From Bacillota bacterium (GTDB lineage Bacteria > Bacillota > Clostridia > Lachnospirales > Lachnospiraceae), in NCBI GenBank assembly GCA_023415475.1, contig JAEZKL010000145.1, positions 1 to 21,847 of the forward strand: 21,847 nt of DNA, in the 5' to 3' direction. The notes beneath the pieces were generated by a model, which did not search any database, was not told where the DNA came from, and worked only from the letters and a program-made list of their open reading frames with translations. The translations under genes and the position numbers were made by a program. Shown piece by piece: positions 1 through 7,899 of this stretch. Within the stretch, counting starts at the first letter, position 1, and every line of letters begins with the position of its first letter.

Positions 1-90
1 ATTCCAATATTAATATAGTTCTTTTTTTTGAAGGGAGATTAAAATCTCCCATTCCAATATTAATATAGTTCTTTTTTTTGAAGGGAGATT
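1..90. repeat. 40-bp direct repeat covering the leader of the aldo/keto reductase gene
   Basis: Bases 1-40 and 51-90 are identical, so the sequence repeats with a 50-bp period; the first copy starts at the window edge and more copies could lie outside. Each copy has a T8 run and an AAGGGAG Shine-Dalgarno-like stretch, but only the second is followed by a start codon (ATG at 94). The 10 bases between the copies pair with the end of copy 1 to form a small palindrome (about 33-50, 7-bp stem GGGAGAT/ATCTCCC, loop TAAA). Confidence 0.85.
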
Positions 91-93
91 TAT

Positions 94-1098
94 ATGAAAC
101 AAGTAAATTTTGCAGCTACCGGAGACAAGGTAAGTGAACTCTGTCTCGGAGCCATGTTGATGGGAACTTCTGTAAACAAGGCAACAACATTTCAGATACT
201 GGATCATTTTGTAGGCGAGGGTGGGAATTTTATTGATACGGCAAACTGCTATACCTGGTGGCTGGGAAATGGTGAATATATCGGTGGGGAAAGCGAGACT
301 TACCTTGGTCTCTGGATGAAGGAACGAAAAAACCGTGATAAGATTTTTCTTGCTACCAAGGTAGGCGGAGGATTGAAGGATCTGGCTACTATCAGAGATC
401 CCAATGGCGTAATAGATTGGGACCGGGTTCGCCGAGAATACGAAGGCTTATCCAGAACAGTGATTAAGAGAGAGGTAGAGAATAGTCTTCGCCGGCTGAA
501 AACGGATTATATTGATCTATATTATACACATGTTTACGATTCTCTTACTCCGATTGAAGAGACTATGGAGACAATGAGTGAATTGATAAAGGAAGGAAAG
601 GTTCGCTATCTTGGTGCCAGCAACTTGACAACCGAGCAGCTTACAAATGCCAATAGCCGTACACTAAATCATGGTCTTACTCCATATACTGCATTACAAC
701 AGGAATACTCCTATATTCACCCGAAGGAAGGAGCGAATACCGGTATTACCTCCCATGGTGATAAAGAAATGTTTGATTATGTAAGCAAGAATTCCATGGC
801 ATTCCTAGCATATTCGCCCCTGCTGAAGGGTATCTACACCAATAAGGAGAAGAGACACCAGTATTACAATTGGCATCTTTATGACAATCAGGAGAACGTA
901 AGAAAGCTCACCTTGGTCGAAGAATTAGCAGCCAAATTAGACATTACCGGTAATCAATTGGTATTAGCATGGATGCTACGACAAAACCCTCAGATCATCC
1001 CGATCCTCGGCTTCAGTCGTCTGGAGCACTACCTGGAGGATATGAAGGCCATCACCATTGATCTGCCGGAGGATGTACTGGATTTATTAAACCAATAA
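94..1098 (+). CDS. Aldo/keto reductase
   Basis: A 334-residue protein, full length for the aldo/keto reductase family: NAD(P)H-dependent cytosolic oxidoreductases acting on carbonyl groups in a TIM barrel. The expected catalytic tetrad is visible: Asp48 and Tyr53 (in FIDTANCY), Lys89 (in LATKVG) and His146 (in DLYYTHVYD). The segment GKVRYLGASN and the late NPQIIPILGFS are also typical. It belongs to the branch that resembles plant auxin-induced proteins and yeast aryl-alcohol dehydrogenases. The substrate cannot be told from sequence. The start is the ATG at 94, seven bases after AAGGGAG. The gene stands alone, convergent with the next minus-strand gene and separated from it by a hairpin at 1131-1151. 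Confidence 0.9.
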   Translation: MKQVNFAATGDKVSELCLGAMLMGTSVNKATTFQILDHFVGEGGNFIDTANCYTWWLGNGEYIGGESETYLGLWMKERKNRDKIFLATKVGGGLKDLATIRDPNGVIDWDRVRREYEGLSRTVIKREVENSLRRLKTDYIDLYYTHVYDSLTPIEETMETMSELIKEGKVRYLGASNLTTEQLTNANSRTLNHGLTPYTALQQEYSYIHPKEGANTGITSHGDKEMFDYVSKNSMAFLAYSPLLKGIYTNKEKRHQYYNWHLYDNQENVRKLTLVEELAAKLDITGNQLVLAWMLRQNPQIIPILGFSRLEHYLEDMKAITIDLPEDVLDLLNQ

Positions 1099-1130
1099 AG
1101 ACAATCACCTAACCTTTTATGATATAAACA

Positions 1131-1151
1131 GGAGAGCTTTCAAAGCTCTCC
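1131..1151. terminator. Hairpin between convergent genes, possible bidirectional terminator
   Basis: GGAGAGCT at 1131-1138 pairs perfectly with AGCTCTCC at 1144-1151 around a 5-nt loop. It lies between the stop of the plus-strand reductase (1098) and the stop of the minus-strand gene (1234). Neither side has a good T run; the minus side reads TGTTTATA, so termination would be modest. Confidence 0.45.
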
Positions 1152-1233
1152 TGCCTCACTATGTTATTCAATTGGTATTTAAAATTCAGCCCTGCTCTTC
1201 TATCATAATTTATTTCTAAAATTGTCGATCCCA

Positions 1234-1665
1234 TTATCCTCTTTTAAGCTTAAGCTTTGCAGAATTAGTAATCAGAATTCTTGAACCTACGCTCAGTACA
1301 ATATTTATAATAAGGAAAAGCAACAAAAACCTTCGAGAGATATTATGTTCCTTCTGAAAGTATAACAATGCGAAAAATAAGATAATTCCTACTACATTAG
1401 CAGGTACTAGCTTAACAACCGGATGCCATCTATATTCCTCCGGCTCCGGGGTATATAACCGAAAAGAGAAATAGGTTAGCAGATAAATCGGAACCAGATA
1501 TAATAAGAGTCCTGCATAGCTCCCCAGTGGATAGAAGTTTCCCGACACCTCACCAAATAACGGTGTGTAAAATCTCACATAATAAGCTACCAGATAAGAG
1601 ATGATGATAATAGAGGCATCCATTAGGGCATGAAAAGATTTTAACATTTTCATTCTATCTTTCAT
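1234..1665 (-). CDS. Small membrane protein resembling the N-terminal domain of polyprenyl glycosylphosphotransferases
   Basis: About 143 residues with four or five predicted membrane helices (roughly residues 16-33, 50-68, 86-104 and 112-132). The opening MDASIIIISYLVAYYVRF, the pattern of short helices, and HNISRRFLLLFLIINIVLSVGSR resemble the membrane part of exopolysaccharide sugar transferases (WbaP/CpsE type). Those enzymes continue into a Rossmann-like region and a catalytic bacterial sugar transferase domain, both absent here: the protein ends just after the last helix at KLKLKRG. No continuation is visible in the 130 bp downstream. It is either a natural stand-alone membrane domain or a truncated relic. 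The ATG at 1665 is preferred; an in-frame GTG at 1668 is equally close to the AAGGTG ribosome site. It has its own promoter. Confidence 0.6.
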   Translation of the reverse strand: MKDRMKMLKSFHALMDASIIIISYLVAYYVRFYTPLFGEVSGNFYPLGSYAGLLLYLVPIYLLTYFSFRLYTPEPEEYRWHPVVKLVPANVVGIILFFALLYFQKEHNISRRFLLLFLIINIVLSVGSRILITNSAKLKLKRG

Positions 1666-1720
1666 CACATTAGCACCTTCTTTTCTAAACTAAGTCGACA
1701 GTTACACTCTTCTATATACT

Positions 1721-1749
1721 GATATACCAGAATATTCCAAACTTGTCAA
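1721..1749 (-). promoter_or_regulatory. Sigma-A promoter of the small membrane protein gene
   Basis: On the minus strand TTGACA (1744-1749), a 17-bp spacer and TATATC (1721-1726) lie 56 bp upstream of the start at 1665. The -35 box matches consensus fully. Confidence 0.7.
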
Positions 1750-1820
1750 CCACATTAGCACAGGATGTGATGGGGTGTTTATATCATCAGAAGCTTTTGT
1801 ATGCTGCGAATTCATCTCAT

Positions 1821-1850
1821 AAAAAGGGGGTGTTTATACAAACACCCCCC
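1821..1850 (-). terminator. Rho-independent terminator of groESL
   Basis: Read on the minus strand, GGGGGTGTTTG pairs with the TAAACACCCCC arm, followed by TTTTT (complement of 1821-1825). It begins 34 bp past the groEL stop codon. Confidence 0.9.
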
Positions 1851-1883
1851 AAATCATATATATTATTTTGAACCGAAGTGGGC

Positions 1884-3506
1884 TTACATCATACCCATTC
1901 CGCCGGCACCTGCAGGCATTGCAGGCTCATTGCTCTTAATGTTGGCAACCACAGACTCGGTTGTTAATAAAGTAGATGCAACGCTGGTAGCGTTCTGAAG
2001 AGCACTTCTTGTAACCTTAGTAGGATCAAGGATACCTGCCTCCACCATATCTACATAGGACTCAGCTAACACATCGAAACCAATTCCTGTATTGCTTTCC
2101 TTAACCTTGCTGATTACAACTGCTCCTTCCATACCGGCATTGTATACAATGCTGTATAAAGGAGACTCAAGAGCTTTAAGGATAATATTAGCACCGGTCT
2201 TCTCATCGCCGGTTAAGGACTCTGCAAATTTTGCAACCTCCTTAGATGCATGGATGTAAGCGGAACCACCACCAGCTACGATACCCTCTTCTACTGCTGC
2301 TCTGGTAGCTGCAAGAGCGTCTTCCATACGAAGCTTGTTTTCCTTCATCTCTGTCTCAGTAGCAGCACCAACGCGGATTACTGCAACACCACCGGCAAGC
2401 TTAGCAAGTCTTTCCTGTAACTTTTCTTTATCGAATTCAGAGGTAGTCTCTTCGATCTGAGCCTTAATCTGAGCGATTCTCTGATCGATATCATTCTTAT
2501 CGCCTTCACCGTCAACGATGATGGTATTCTCCTTCTGAACCTTAACACTCTTAGCGCGACCTAACTGCTCTAAGGTTGCTTCCTTCAGATCAAGACCAAG
2601 TTCATCAGAGATTACGGTACCTCCGGTTAAAATAGCAATATCCTGAAGCATAGCCTTTCTTCTATCACCGTATCCGGGAGCCTTAACAGCAACTGCAGTG
2701 AAGGTTCCTCTTAATTTATTGAGAACTAAGGTCGTAAGAGCTTCACCCTCAACATCCTCAGCAATGATCAGTAATCTTGCACCGGTCTGTACAATCTGCT
2801 CAAGAACAGGTAAGATTTCCTGAATATTGGAGATCTTCTTATCGGTGATCAGGATATAAGGATTGTCTAAGTTTGCTTCCATCTTATCCATATCAGTGCA
2901 CATATAAGCGGATACATATCCACGATCAAACTGCATACCTTCTACTAAGTCAAGCTCGGTCTTCATCGTCTTAGACTCTTCTATTGTGATAACACCGTCA
3001 TTGGAAACCTTCTCCATAGCATCAGCAACTAACTGACCAACCTCATCATCGCCGGCAGAGATTGCTGCAACCCTTGCGATCTGCTCCTTACCCTTTAAGG
3101 TAGAGCTCATCTTTAAAATAGAATCTACTGCAATATCCGTAGCCTTCTTCATACCTTTTCTTAAGATAATCGGATTAGCGCCGGCTGCTAAGTTCTTAAT
3201 TCCCTCGGATATCATAGCCTGAGCAAGAACAGTAGCGGTTGTGGTACCATCACCTGCTACATCATTAGTCTTGGTTGCAACTTCTTTAACAAGCTGTGCG
3301 CCCATATTCTCAAAAGGATCGTCTAATTCGATTTCCTTCGCAATGGTAACACCATCGTTTGTAATCAGAGGTGCTCCAAAGGATTTATCAAGAACAACAT
3401 TTCTACCCTTAGGTCCAAGGGTAACCTTTACTGTATTTGCTAATTTATTTGCACCAATTTCAAGCGCTGCTCTGGCTTCTGCGCCATATTTAATTTCCTT
3501 TGCCAT
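1884..3506 (-). CDS. groEL: 60-kDa chaperonin GroEL
   Basis: A 540-residue chaperonin, normal length for the family. GroEL forms a double ring of 14 subunits in the cytoplasm and folds client proteins using ATP, capped by GroES. Visible hallmarks are the phosphate-binding LGPKGRNVVLD near residue 30, the GDGTTT motif at residues 85-90 with the key Asp86, the hydrophobic apical segment (KAPGYGDRRKAML), and the C-terminal flexible Gly-Met tail GGMGMM. It starts 20 bp after the groES stop, with its own AAGGAGAG ribosome site, so both genes form one transcript from the CIRCE-controlled promoter at 3919-3947. A strong terminator follows at 1821-1850. Nothing in the sequence suggests a second chaperonin system. 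Confidence 0.98.
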   Translation of the reverse strand: MAKEIKYGAEARAALEIGANKLANTVKVTLGPKGRNVVLDKSFGAPLITNDGVTIAKEIELDDPFENMGAQLVKEVATKTNDVAGDGTTTATVLAQAMISEGIKNLAAGANPIILRKGMKKATDIAVDSILKMSSTLKGKEQIARVAAISAGDDEVGQLVADAMEKVSNDGVITIEESKTMKTELDLVEGMQFDRGYVSAYMCTDMDKMEANLDNPYILITDKKISNIQEILPVLEQIVQTGARLLIIAEDVEGEALTTLVLNKLRGTFTAVAVKAPGYGDRRKAMLQDIAILTGGTVISDELGLDLKEATLEQLGRAKSVKVQKENTIIVDGEGDKNDIDQRIAQIKAQIEETTSEFDKEKLQERLAKLAGGVAVIRVGAATETEMKENKLRMEDALAATRAAVEEGIVAGGGSAYIHASKEVAKFAESLTGDEKTGANIILKALESPLYSIVYNAGMEGAVVISKVKESNTGIGFDVLAESYVDMVEAGILDPTKVTRSALQNATSVASTLLTTESVVANIKSNEPAMPAGAGGMGMM

Positions 3507-3526
3507 GGTAATATCTCTCCTTTTTC

Positions 3527-3814
3527 TTAGTCTTCTACGATTGCTACGATATCATTTTGCTTAACGATGATAAACTCTTCATCCTCAAGCTTCACTTCGG
3601 TTCCGGCATATTTAGAATAAATAACCTTATCACCAACCTTAACCTGCATCGTAATCTCTTTCCCGTCAACCATTCCTCCGGGCCCTACTGCGATTACCTG
3701 AGCCTGCTGCGGTTTTTCCTTAGCCTGACCGGGTAACACGATACCGGACTTTGTTGTCTCTTCAGCAACTAATTGCTTTAATACTACCTTATCTCCTAAT
3801 GGTACAAGTTTCAT
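3527..3814 (-). CDS. groES: 10-kDa co-chaperonin GroES
   Basis: A 95-residue co-chaperonin, the heptameric lid of GroEL. The start is the ATG at 3812-3814 because AAAGGAGGA (3824-3832) sits at the right distance and the protein then begins MKLVPLGDKVVLK, as GroES proteins do; an upstream in-frame extension of 16 codons lacks family similarity. The mobile loop that contacts GroEL is KSGIVLPGQAKEKPQ around residues 22-36, and the beta-barrel motifs VGDKVIYSKYAGTE and DIVAIVED follow. It is the first gene of the groESL operon, controlled by the CIRCE operator about 70 bp upstream. Confidence 0.97.
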   Translation of the reverse strand: MKLVPLGDKVVLKQLVAEETTKSGIVLPGQAKEKPQQAQVIAVGPGGMVDGKEITMQVKVGDKVIYSKYAGTEVKLEDEEFIIVKQNDIVAIVED

Positions 3815-3881
3815 TTTTTTTATTCCTCCTTTAAATATTAAATTCCGGCATTGCATCTGCAATGCATCCTTTTAGAGATTA

Positions 3882-3908
3882 TTAGCACTCTATGACATTG
3901 AGTGCTAA
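3882..3908 (-). promoter_or_regulatory. CIRCE operator (HrcA binding site)
   Basis: A perfect TTAGCACTC (3882-3890), 9-bp spacer and GAGTGCTAA (3900-3908): the canonical CIRCE palindrome. It lies just downstream of the -10 box of the groESL promoter, in the 5' leader, where HrcA represses transcription until heat or misfolding stress. No hrcA gene is in the window. Confidence 0.97.
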
Positions 3909-3918
3909 TCTGATTAAT

Positions 3919-3947
3919 ATATTAGTAAATTTGCCTTTATTATGCAA
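3919..3947 (-). promoter_or_regulatory. groESL promoter
   Basis: On the minus strand TTGCAT (3942-3947), 17 bp, TAATAT (3919-3924). The transcript would begin about 10 bases before the CIRCE element. Confidence 0.75.
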
Positions 3948-4039
3948 CTTCATTTCCATTAAAAAATCGCAGCAAATTTAATAATTTCTCATGATTGCTC
4001 TTCTTTTCTATCTATATCTCATTTTTTCACATTATTATT

Positions 4040-4176
4040 ACAGTTCAGCCATACAAATTTTTAATACGATAGGAAGAAGAAAGCTTGCTTTCGTCGGCAT
4101 ATCGTATTAAAAATTTGTAAGGCGCTCTGCCTAAGCGAGATGTAGCGTAGCGAAATCGAGCTTATGGCTGAACTGT
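4040..4176. repeat. Structured intergenic repeat element, copy 1 (137 bp)
   Basis: The ends are perfect 14-bp inverted repeats (ACAGTTCAGCCATA at 4040-4053 against 4163-4176). Inside lies a 19-bp perfect stem (4052-4070 with 4101-4119; loop 4071-4100), then a conserved block starting GGCGCTCTGCC at 4121 and a smaller stem TAAGC/GCTTA near the 3' end. A trinucleotide TTA lies on both sides of the CAGTTCAG termini and could be a target duplication. The same arrangement occurs at 8822-8936 with a different stem sequence. It could be a MITE-like mobile element or a structured RNA; there is no ORF in it. Confidence 0.85.
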
Positions 4177-4191
4177 TACCAGAGCCTAAAG

Positions 4192-4224
4192 AAAAAGTTA
4201 TTACTCTTATCGTAATAACTTTTT
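4192..4224. terminator. Terminator after the glnS-DUF2225-DUF6062 genes
   Basis: AAAAAGTTATTAC (4192-4204) pairs perfectly with 4212-4224 around a 7-nt loop, giving a stem ending in A5 on one side and T5 on the other, so it can work in both directions. It lies 96 bp beyond the DUF6062 stop. The stem is AT-rich, so strength is uncertain. Confidence 0.6.
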
Positions 4225-4319
4225 ACATCTCGTTATAATACTAATATTTCTACGTTATGTTAGCGCAATTATATAGCTAGTATATTCCATTTGGCGGATT
4301 ATATACCATCCCGATTTGT

Positions 4320-5042
4320 TTAAAGAATGCTGTCCGTCTTCTGCATGGCTCTTGGCAATGCATCCTTTGCATTCTTCCAAGGCTCGTCTGCATAACGGTA
4401 ATCAAACTTATTAATAAACCACTCCAAATCATCTCTGACACGTTTCATATTCTCCAGATATAATTCGTTGGTGATTTTTAAAAAGCTGTTCAGCTCTTCA
4501 CCATTCAGAAATTCCGGTGCTGCACCGTACAAGGTCTTATAATGACCGGTACAAAAGCCCTTCGACTGCTTGAATTTCATACGAAATGCTTCCTCTGTAT
4601 GATACAGGTGGAAGATAGTTTCGATATAACGGTTGAAGGTGTTGTCAATCTTGTCACAGACAAAGCAGGTCTGCTCCAATTCATTAAGGTAACTGACTAC
4701 CTCGGATGAGGTTGCTTCTCCTTTTTTACGGAACAGGGAAGGAGAGGTCAACTTTACGCCAGTCCGAGTGTGTTTCTCGACATCCTTCACTACCTTATCT
4801 ATATGAGTCTTAAGAATCAGTGCTAAGCCAAGACGATTCTGATTCTTATATAATTGCTCCAGATGCTTTTCACAAAAACCCAATCTTGATGTAGCTTCTC
4901 TGATATCATCTTCCATATAGCTTGGGCCCATCGTAAATTCAATTGCGTTCGTCTCCAGCTGCTTCCTCATAGTACAAAGCGGACATTCCGTATCCGATTC
5001 AAATGCATCATTTACAGGAATAGTATACAGTTTTTCCTTCAA
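4320..5042 (-). CDS. DUF6062 family protein, duplicated Cys/His metal-site protein
   Basis: A 240-residue soluble protein that I match by pattern to the DUF6062 family; function unknown. It appears to be an internal duplication: CPLC (about residues 20-23) with FCEKH (about 56-60) in the first half, then CFVC (about 125-128) with FCTGH (about 162-166) in the second. Each CxxC plus FCxxH pair would suit a bound zinc ion (inference). There is no signal peptide or membrane segment. It is the last gene of a probable operon with glnS and the DUF2225 gene: only 16 bp separate it from the DUF2225 stop, and a terminator-like hairpin follows at 4192-4224. Confidence 0.75.
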   Translation of the reverse strand: MKEKLYTIPVNDAFESDTECPLCTMRKQLETNAIEFTMGPSYMEDDIREATSRLGFCEKHLEQLYKNQNRLGLALILKTHIDKVVKDVEKHTRTGVKLTSPSLFRKKGEATSSEVVSYLNELEQTCFVCDKIDNTFNRYIETIFHLYHTEEAFRMKFKQSKGFCTGHYKTLYGAAPEFLNGEELNSFLKITNELYLENMKRVRDDLEWFINKFDYRYADEPWKNAKDALPRAMQKTDSIL

Positions 5043-5058
5043 TGTTTTATCCTACCTT

Positions 5059-5919
5059 TTAATGAGATAAACTATCCTTAATTAATTCTTTAATATCCCT
5101 TGCCTTTTGTTTAATACGTTCATTCGCTTCCTTGGAAATCAATACTCTTGATACCCAACGGCTTGCTTCATCGAATCTTTGGACTTTTCTTGCCAACTCC
5201 GCCATAAGCAGGGTGATTGTAATTTCATCCATGCCGCACATTGGGAAGGTCTCTTTACTGAAAGCCTCCTCAAAGCCCACATATGCCTTCGCAATGAAAT
5301 CTAACTCCTCCTGCTCCATCGCTACAATCAGCTTCTTATAATCCGGCGTATCCTTAGGTAGTGTCTCCGCTTTTCCCCTTAGTATCCATGCTATCTTAAG
5401 ACAAGTATAGGCGCGCTCTGAGGTCTTTGACTTCTTTACTATAGAATTAACCAAGGCAAGCTTGTGTCTGGAAAGTGCATCATCATAAGTAAATATACCA
5501 CCGGTTTCCTTAATACCCTTAAAGGATGCTGAGATATTCGCCTTAATCAAACCGGCCTGTGAATTGGTAACGTAACTAAAGAAGCGGTTCAGGGCTGCAA
5601 AACCACAATGAGGGCATACAATTGCATCATATTTCAAAGGATCCATAAATTGATACACCGGTCTCAGATCCGCATCCAGATTTAGAAGCTTAACCTTACC
5701 GGATTTAACCATCTTGGTTTTAAACTCGCTATCACATACGGGACAAGCAAAGGTCTTGTCAAATATAGTATCTTCTTCTGAAAATGATGGCTTCTCTTCT
5801 GTTGAGACCTTACGCTCCGTATCCTTTTCTTTCTCATCATAAATATCCATTCCGGTCAGATTATTAAGTCCAAAGGCTTCTAATCCAGAAAATAAATTTG
5901 CCAATGTTATTTCCCCCAT
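5059..5919 (-). CDS. DUF2225 family zinc-ribbon protein
   Basis: A 286-residue soluble protein matching the DUF2225 family. After a charged low-complexity N-terminus (residues 25-50), it has CPVC (about 59-62) and CPHCGFAALNRFF (from about 103), with DLRPVYQFMDPLKYDAIVCPHCG typical of the family; the two CxxC pairs probably hold zinc. The rest is helical and resembles tetratricopeptide-like repeats (segments ending ARKVQRFDEASRWVSRVL). Function is unknown. It lies 24 bp after the glnS stop and 16 bp before the DUF6062 start. The ATG at 5919 has no strong Shine-Dalgarno, consistent with translation coupled to the upstream gene. Confidence 0.8.
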   Translation of the reverse strand: MGEITLANLFSGLEAFGLNNLTGMDIYDEKEKDTERKVSTEEKPSFSEEDTIFDKTFACPVCDSEFKTKMVKSGKVKLLNLDADLRPVYQFMDPLKYDAIVCPHCGFAALNRFFSYVTNSQAGLIKANISASFKGIKETGGIFTYDDALSRHKLALVNSIVKKSKTSERAYTCLKIAWILRGKAETLPKDTPDYKKLIVAMEQEELDFIAKAYVGFEEAFSKETFPMCGMDEITITLLMAELARKVQRFDEASRWVSRVLISKEANERIKQKARDIKELIKDSLSH

Positions 5920-5943
5920 TTCTTTTGTTTATTCTAATTTGTT

Positions 5944-7647
5944 TTATTCGGGCTTGTATGAACTCTTTAGTGATACAATACGATTAAATACCGGCTTCTC
6001 CTGTGTAGAATCCTTGCTGTCCAGGCAGAAGAAACCTTGTCTCAGGAACTGGAAGCTGTCAGGAGCTTTCGCGCCTGCAATATTAGGTTCAATATAACAA
6101 TTATTTAATACTGTGATTGAGTTGGGATTCAAGTTAAGACTGCCATCTTCGTTATAAACGCCCTTCGCTTCGTCCACAATGTTCTCATAAAGACGAACCT
6201 CTGCCTTCACTGCCGTATCTGCAGCTACCCAGTGGATGGTTCCCTTCACTTTTCTCGCATTGAAACCGGAACCACTCTTTGTCTCAGGATCATAGGTACA
6301 ATGGATCTCGGTTATGTTCCCGGCATCATCTGTTACATACTCCTGACAGGTCACAAAGTATGCATTCATCAATCGAACCTCGTTACCTGGGAATAGGCGG
6401 AAGTATTTCTTCGGAGGCTCGATCATAAAATCGTCTCTCTCTATATACAGTACTCGTCCAAAAGGAACCTGCCTGTTACCCATCTCCTCATTCTCTTGAT
6501 TATTTGGTGCATCCAAATATTCTATCTGTCCCTCAGGATAATTGGTAATAATCAGCTTGATTGGGTCAAGAACAGCCATAATTCTCGGTCGCTTCAGCTT
6601 AAGATCTTCACGGATACAATACTCCAGCATAGCATAATCAACGGAACTCTGACTCTTGGATACGCCACAAAGCTCCATGAACATCCGAATAGACTCCGGT
6701 GTAAAGCCTCTTCTTCTAAGCGCGCTTATGGATACCAGTCTGGGATCATCCCAGCCATCCACGATGCCTTCTTCTACCAGCTTCTTGATATAACGTTTAC
6801 CGGTGATAACGTTGGTTAGGTACATTTTAGCAAATTCTATCTGCTTTGGAGGTAATTCATATTCCAGTTCTCTAACAACCCAGTCGTACAGAGGACGATG
6901 ATCCTCAAATTCCAAGGTGCAGATGGAGTGTGTTACATTTTCTATCGCATCCTCAATCGGATGGGCGAAATCATACATCGGGTAGATACACCATTTATCA
7001 CCAGTATTATGATGGCTGATTTTTGCTACACGGTAGATTACGGGATCTCTCATATTAATATTCGGTGATGCCATATCAATCTTAGCACGAAGTACTCTGG
7101 AGCCGTCTTCAAACTTACCAGCCTTCATATCTTCGAACAACTGAAGATTCTCTTCTATACTTCGGTCACGATAAGGACTGTTCTTGCCGGGCTCAGTCAA
7201 AGTACCACGATACTCCCTGATCTGTTCTGCTGTGAGATCACATACAAAAGCCTTACCCATCTTAATCAGTTTAACTGCCGCTTCATACATCTGATCAAAA
7301 TAATCAGAAGCAAAAAACAGACGATCCTCAAAATCGCCGCCAATCCACTTAACATCTTCTATAATCGAATCAACAAACTCTGTCTTCTCTTTGGTCGGAT
7401 TGGTATCATCAAAACGAAGATTGAACTTACCACCATATTTTTTAGCCAATCCATAATTTAAAATAATAGATTTCGCATGTCCGATGTGAAGATATCCGTT
7501 CGGTTCAGGAGGAAATCTGGTTACAATATTTTTAACCTTACCCTCTTCCAGATCCTTTTCAATAATCATCTCGATAAAATTCTTGGAAACCACCTCTTTT
7601 TCCGGCGCTTCCAACTTATTCTCCTCTATTATGTCTTTGCTATCCAT
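5944..7647 (-). CDS. glnS: Glutaminyl-tRNA synthetase
   Basis: A 567-residue class I synthetase that charges tRNA-Gln with glutamine. The start is the ATG at 7645-7647, preceded by AGGAGGT at 6-7 bases; an upstream in-frame TTG has no such site. The HIGH motif is GYLHIGHAKS (HIGH at residues 54-57). WDDPRL and ISALRRRGFTPESIR (from about residue 299) are diagnostic for GlnRS, and the C-terminal anticodon-binding beta barrels follow (GNEVRLMNAYF, KVKGTIHWVAADTAV, CLDSKDST). The KMSKS-equivalent loop reads ITGKRYI (281-287) where the E. coli enzyme has VMSKRKL; the lysine-arginine pair is kept. It appears to head an operon with two zinc-ribbon-like genes of unknown function. No T-box is visible upstream. 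Confidence 0.96.
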   Translation of the reverse strand: MDSKDIIEENKLEAPEKEVVSKNFIEMIIEKDLEEGKVKNIVTRFPPEPNGYLHIGHAKSIILNYGLAKKYGGKFNLRFDDTNPTKEKTEFVDSIIEDVKWIGGDFEDRLFFASDYFDQMYEAAVKLIKMGKAFVCDLTAEQIREYRGTLTEPGKNSPYRDRSIEENLQLFEDMKAGKFEDGSRVLRAKIDMASPNINMRDPVIYRVAKISHHNTGDKWCIYPMYDFAHPIEDAIENVTHSICTLEFEDHRPLYDWVVRELEYELPPKQIEFAKMYLTNVITGKRYIKKLVEEGIVDGWDDPRLVSISALRRRGFTPESIRMFMELCGVSKSQSSVDYAMLEYCIREDLKLKRPRIMAVLDPIKLIITNYPEGQIEYLDAPNNQENEEMGNRQVPFGRVLYIERDDFMIEPPKKYFRLFPGNEVRLMNAYFVTCQEYVTDDAGNITEIHCTYDPETKSGSGFNARKVKGTIHWVAADTAVKAEVRLYENIVDEAKGVYNEDGSLNLNPNSITVLNNCYIEPNIAGAKAPDSFQFLRQGFFCLDSKDSTQEKPVFNRIVSLKSSYKPE

Positions 7648-7844
7648 GAAATACCTCCTGGTATACAATCTTTATTTTTCATATGTCATTATTAGCCCAT
7701 TTTCCTTATATATATACAGATATGTTATATAATAACACAATTTTTCATAAGATAAAAGCATGAAATTAAGATAAATGAATTCAAAAAGTTTGCTACTTCA
7801 TAAACCGGAAGAAGCACGCTCGCGAACTATCGATTGTCATGACT

Positions 7845-7878
7845 AAAAAAGAGGTTGCCCTTTTAGCGAACAACCCCT
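7845..7878 (-). terminator. Terminator of the SleB-like hydrolase gene
   Basis: On the minus strand GGGGTTG pairs with CAACCTC (one G-T pair) around a loop of about 13 bases, followed directly by TTTTTT. It lies about 22 bp past the stop at 7900. Confidence 0.8.
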
Positions 7879-7899
7879 AATCATTCTTATATTATGTAA

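Noticed and set aside
1801..1998. Plus-strand ORF antisense to the groEL end and terminator
   Set aside because: Starts within the terminator region and is a shadow of groEL.
3815..3862. 16-residue N-terminal extension of GroES
   Set aside because: The AAAGGAGGA site sits inside it, right before the ATG at 3814, and GroES proteins begin there.
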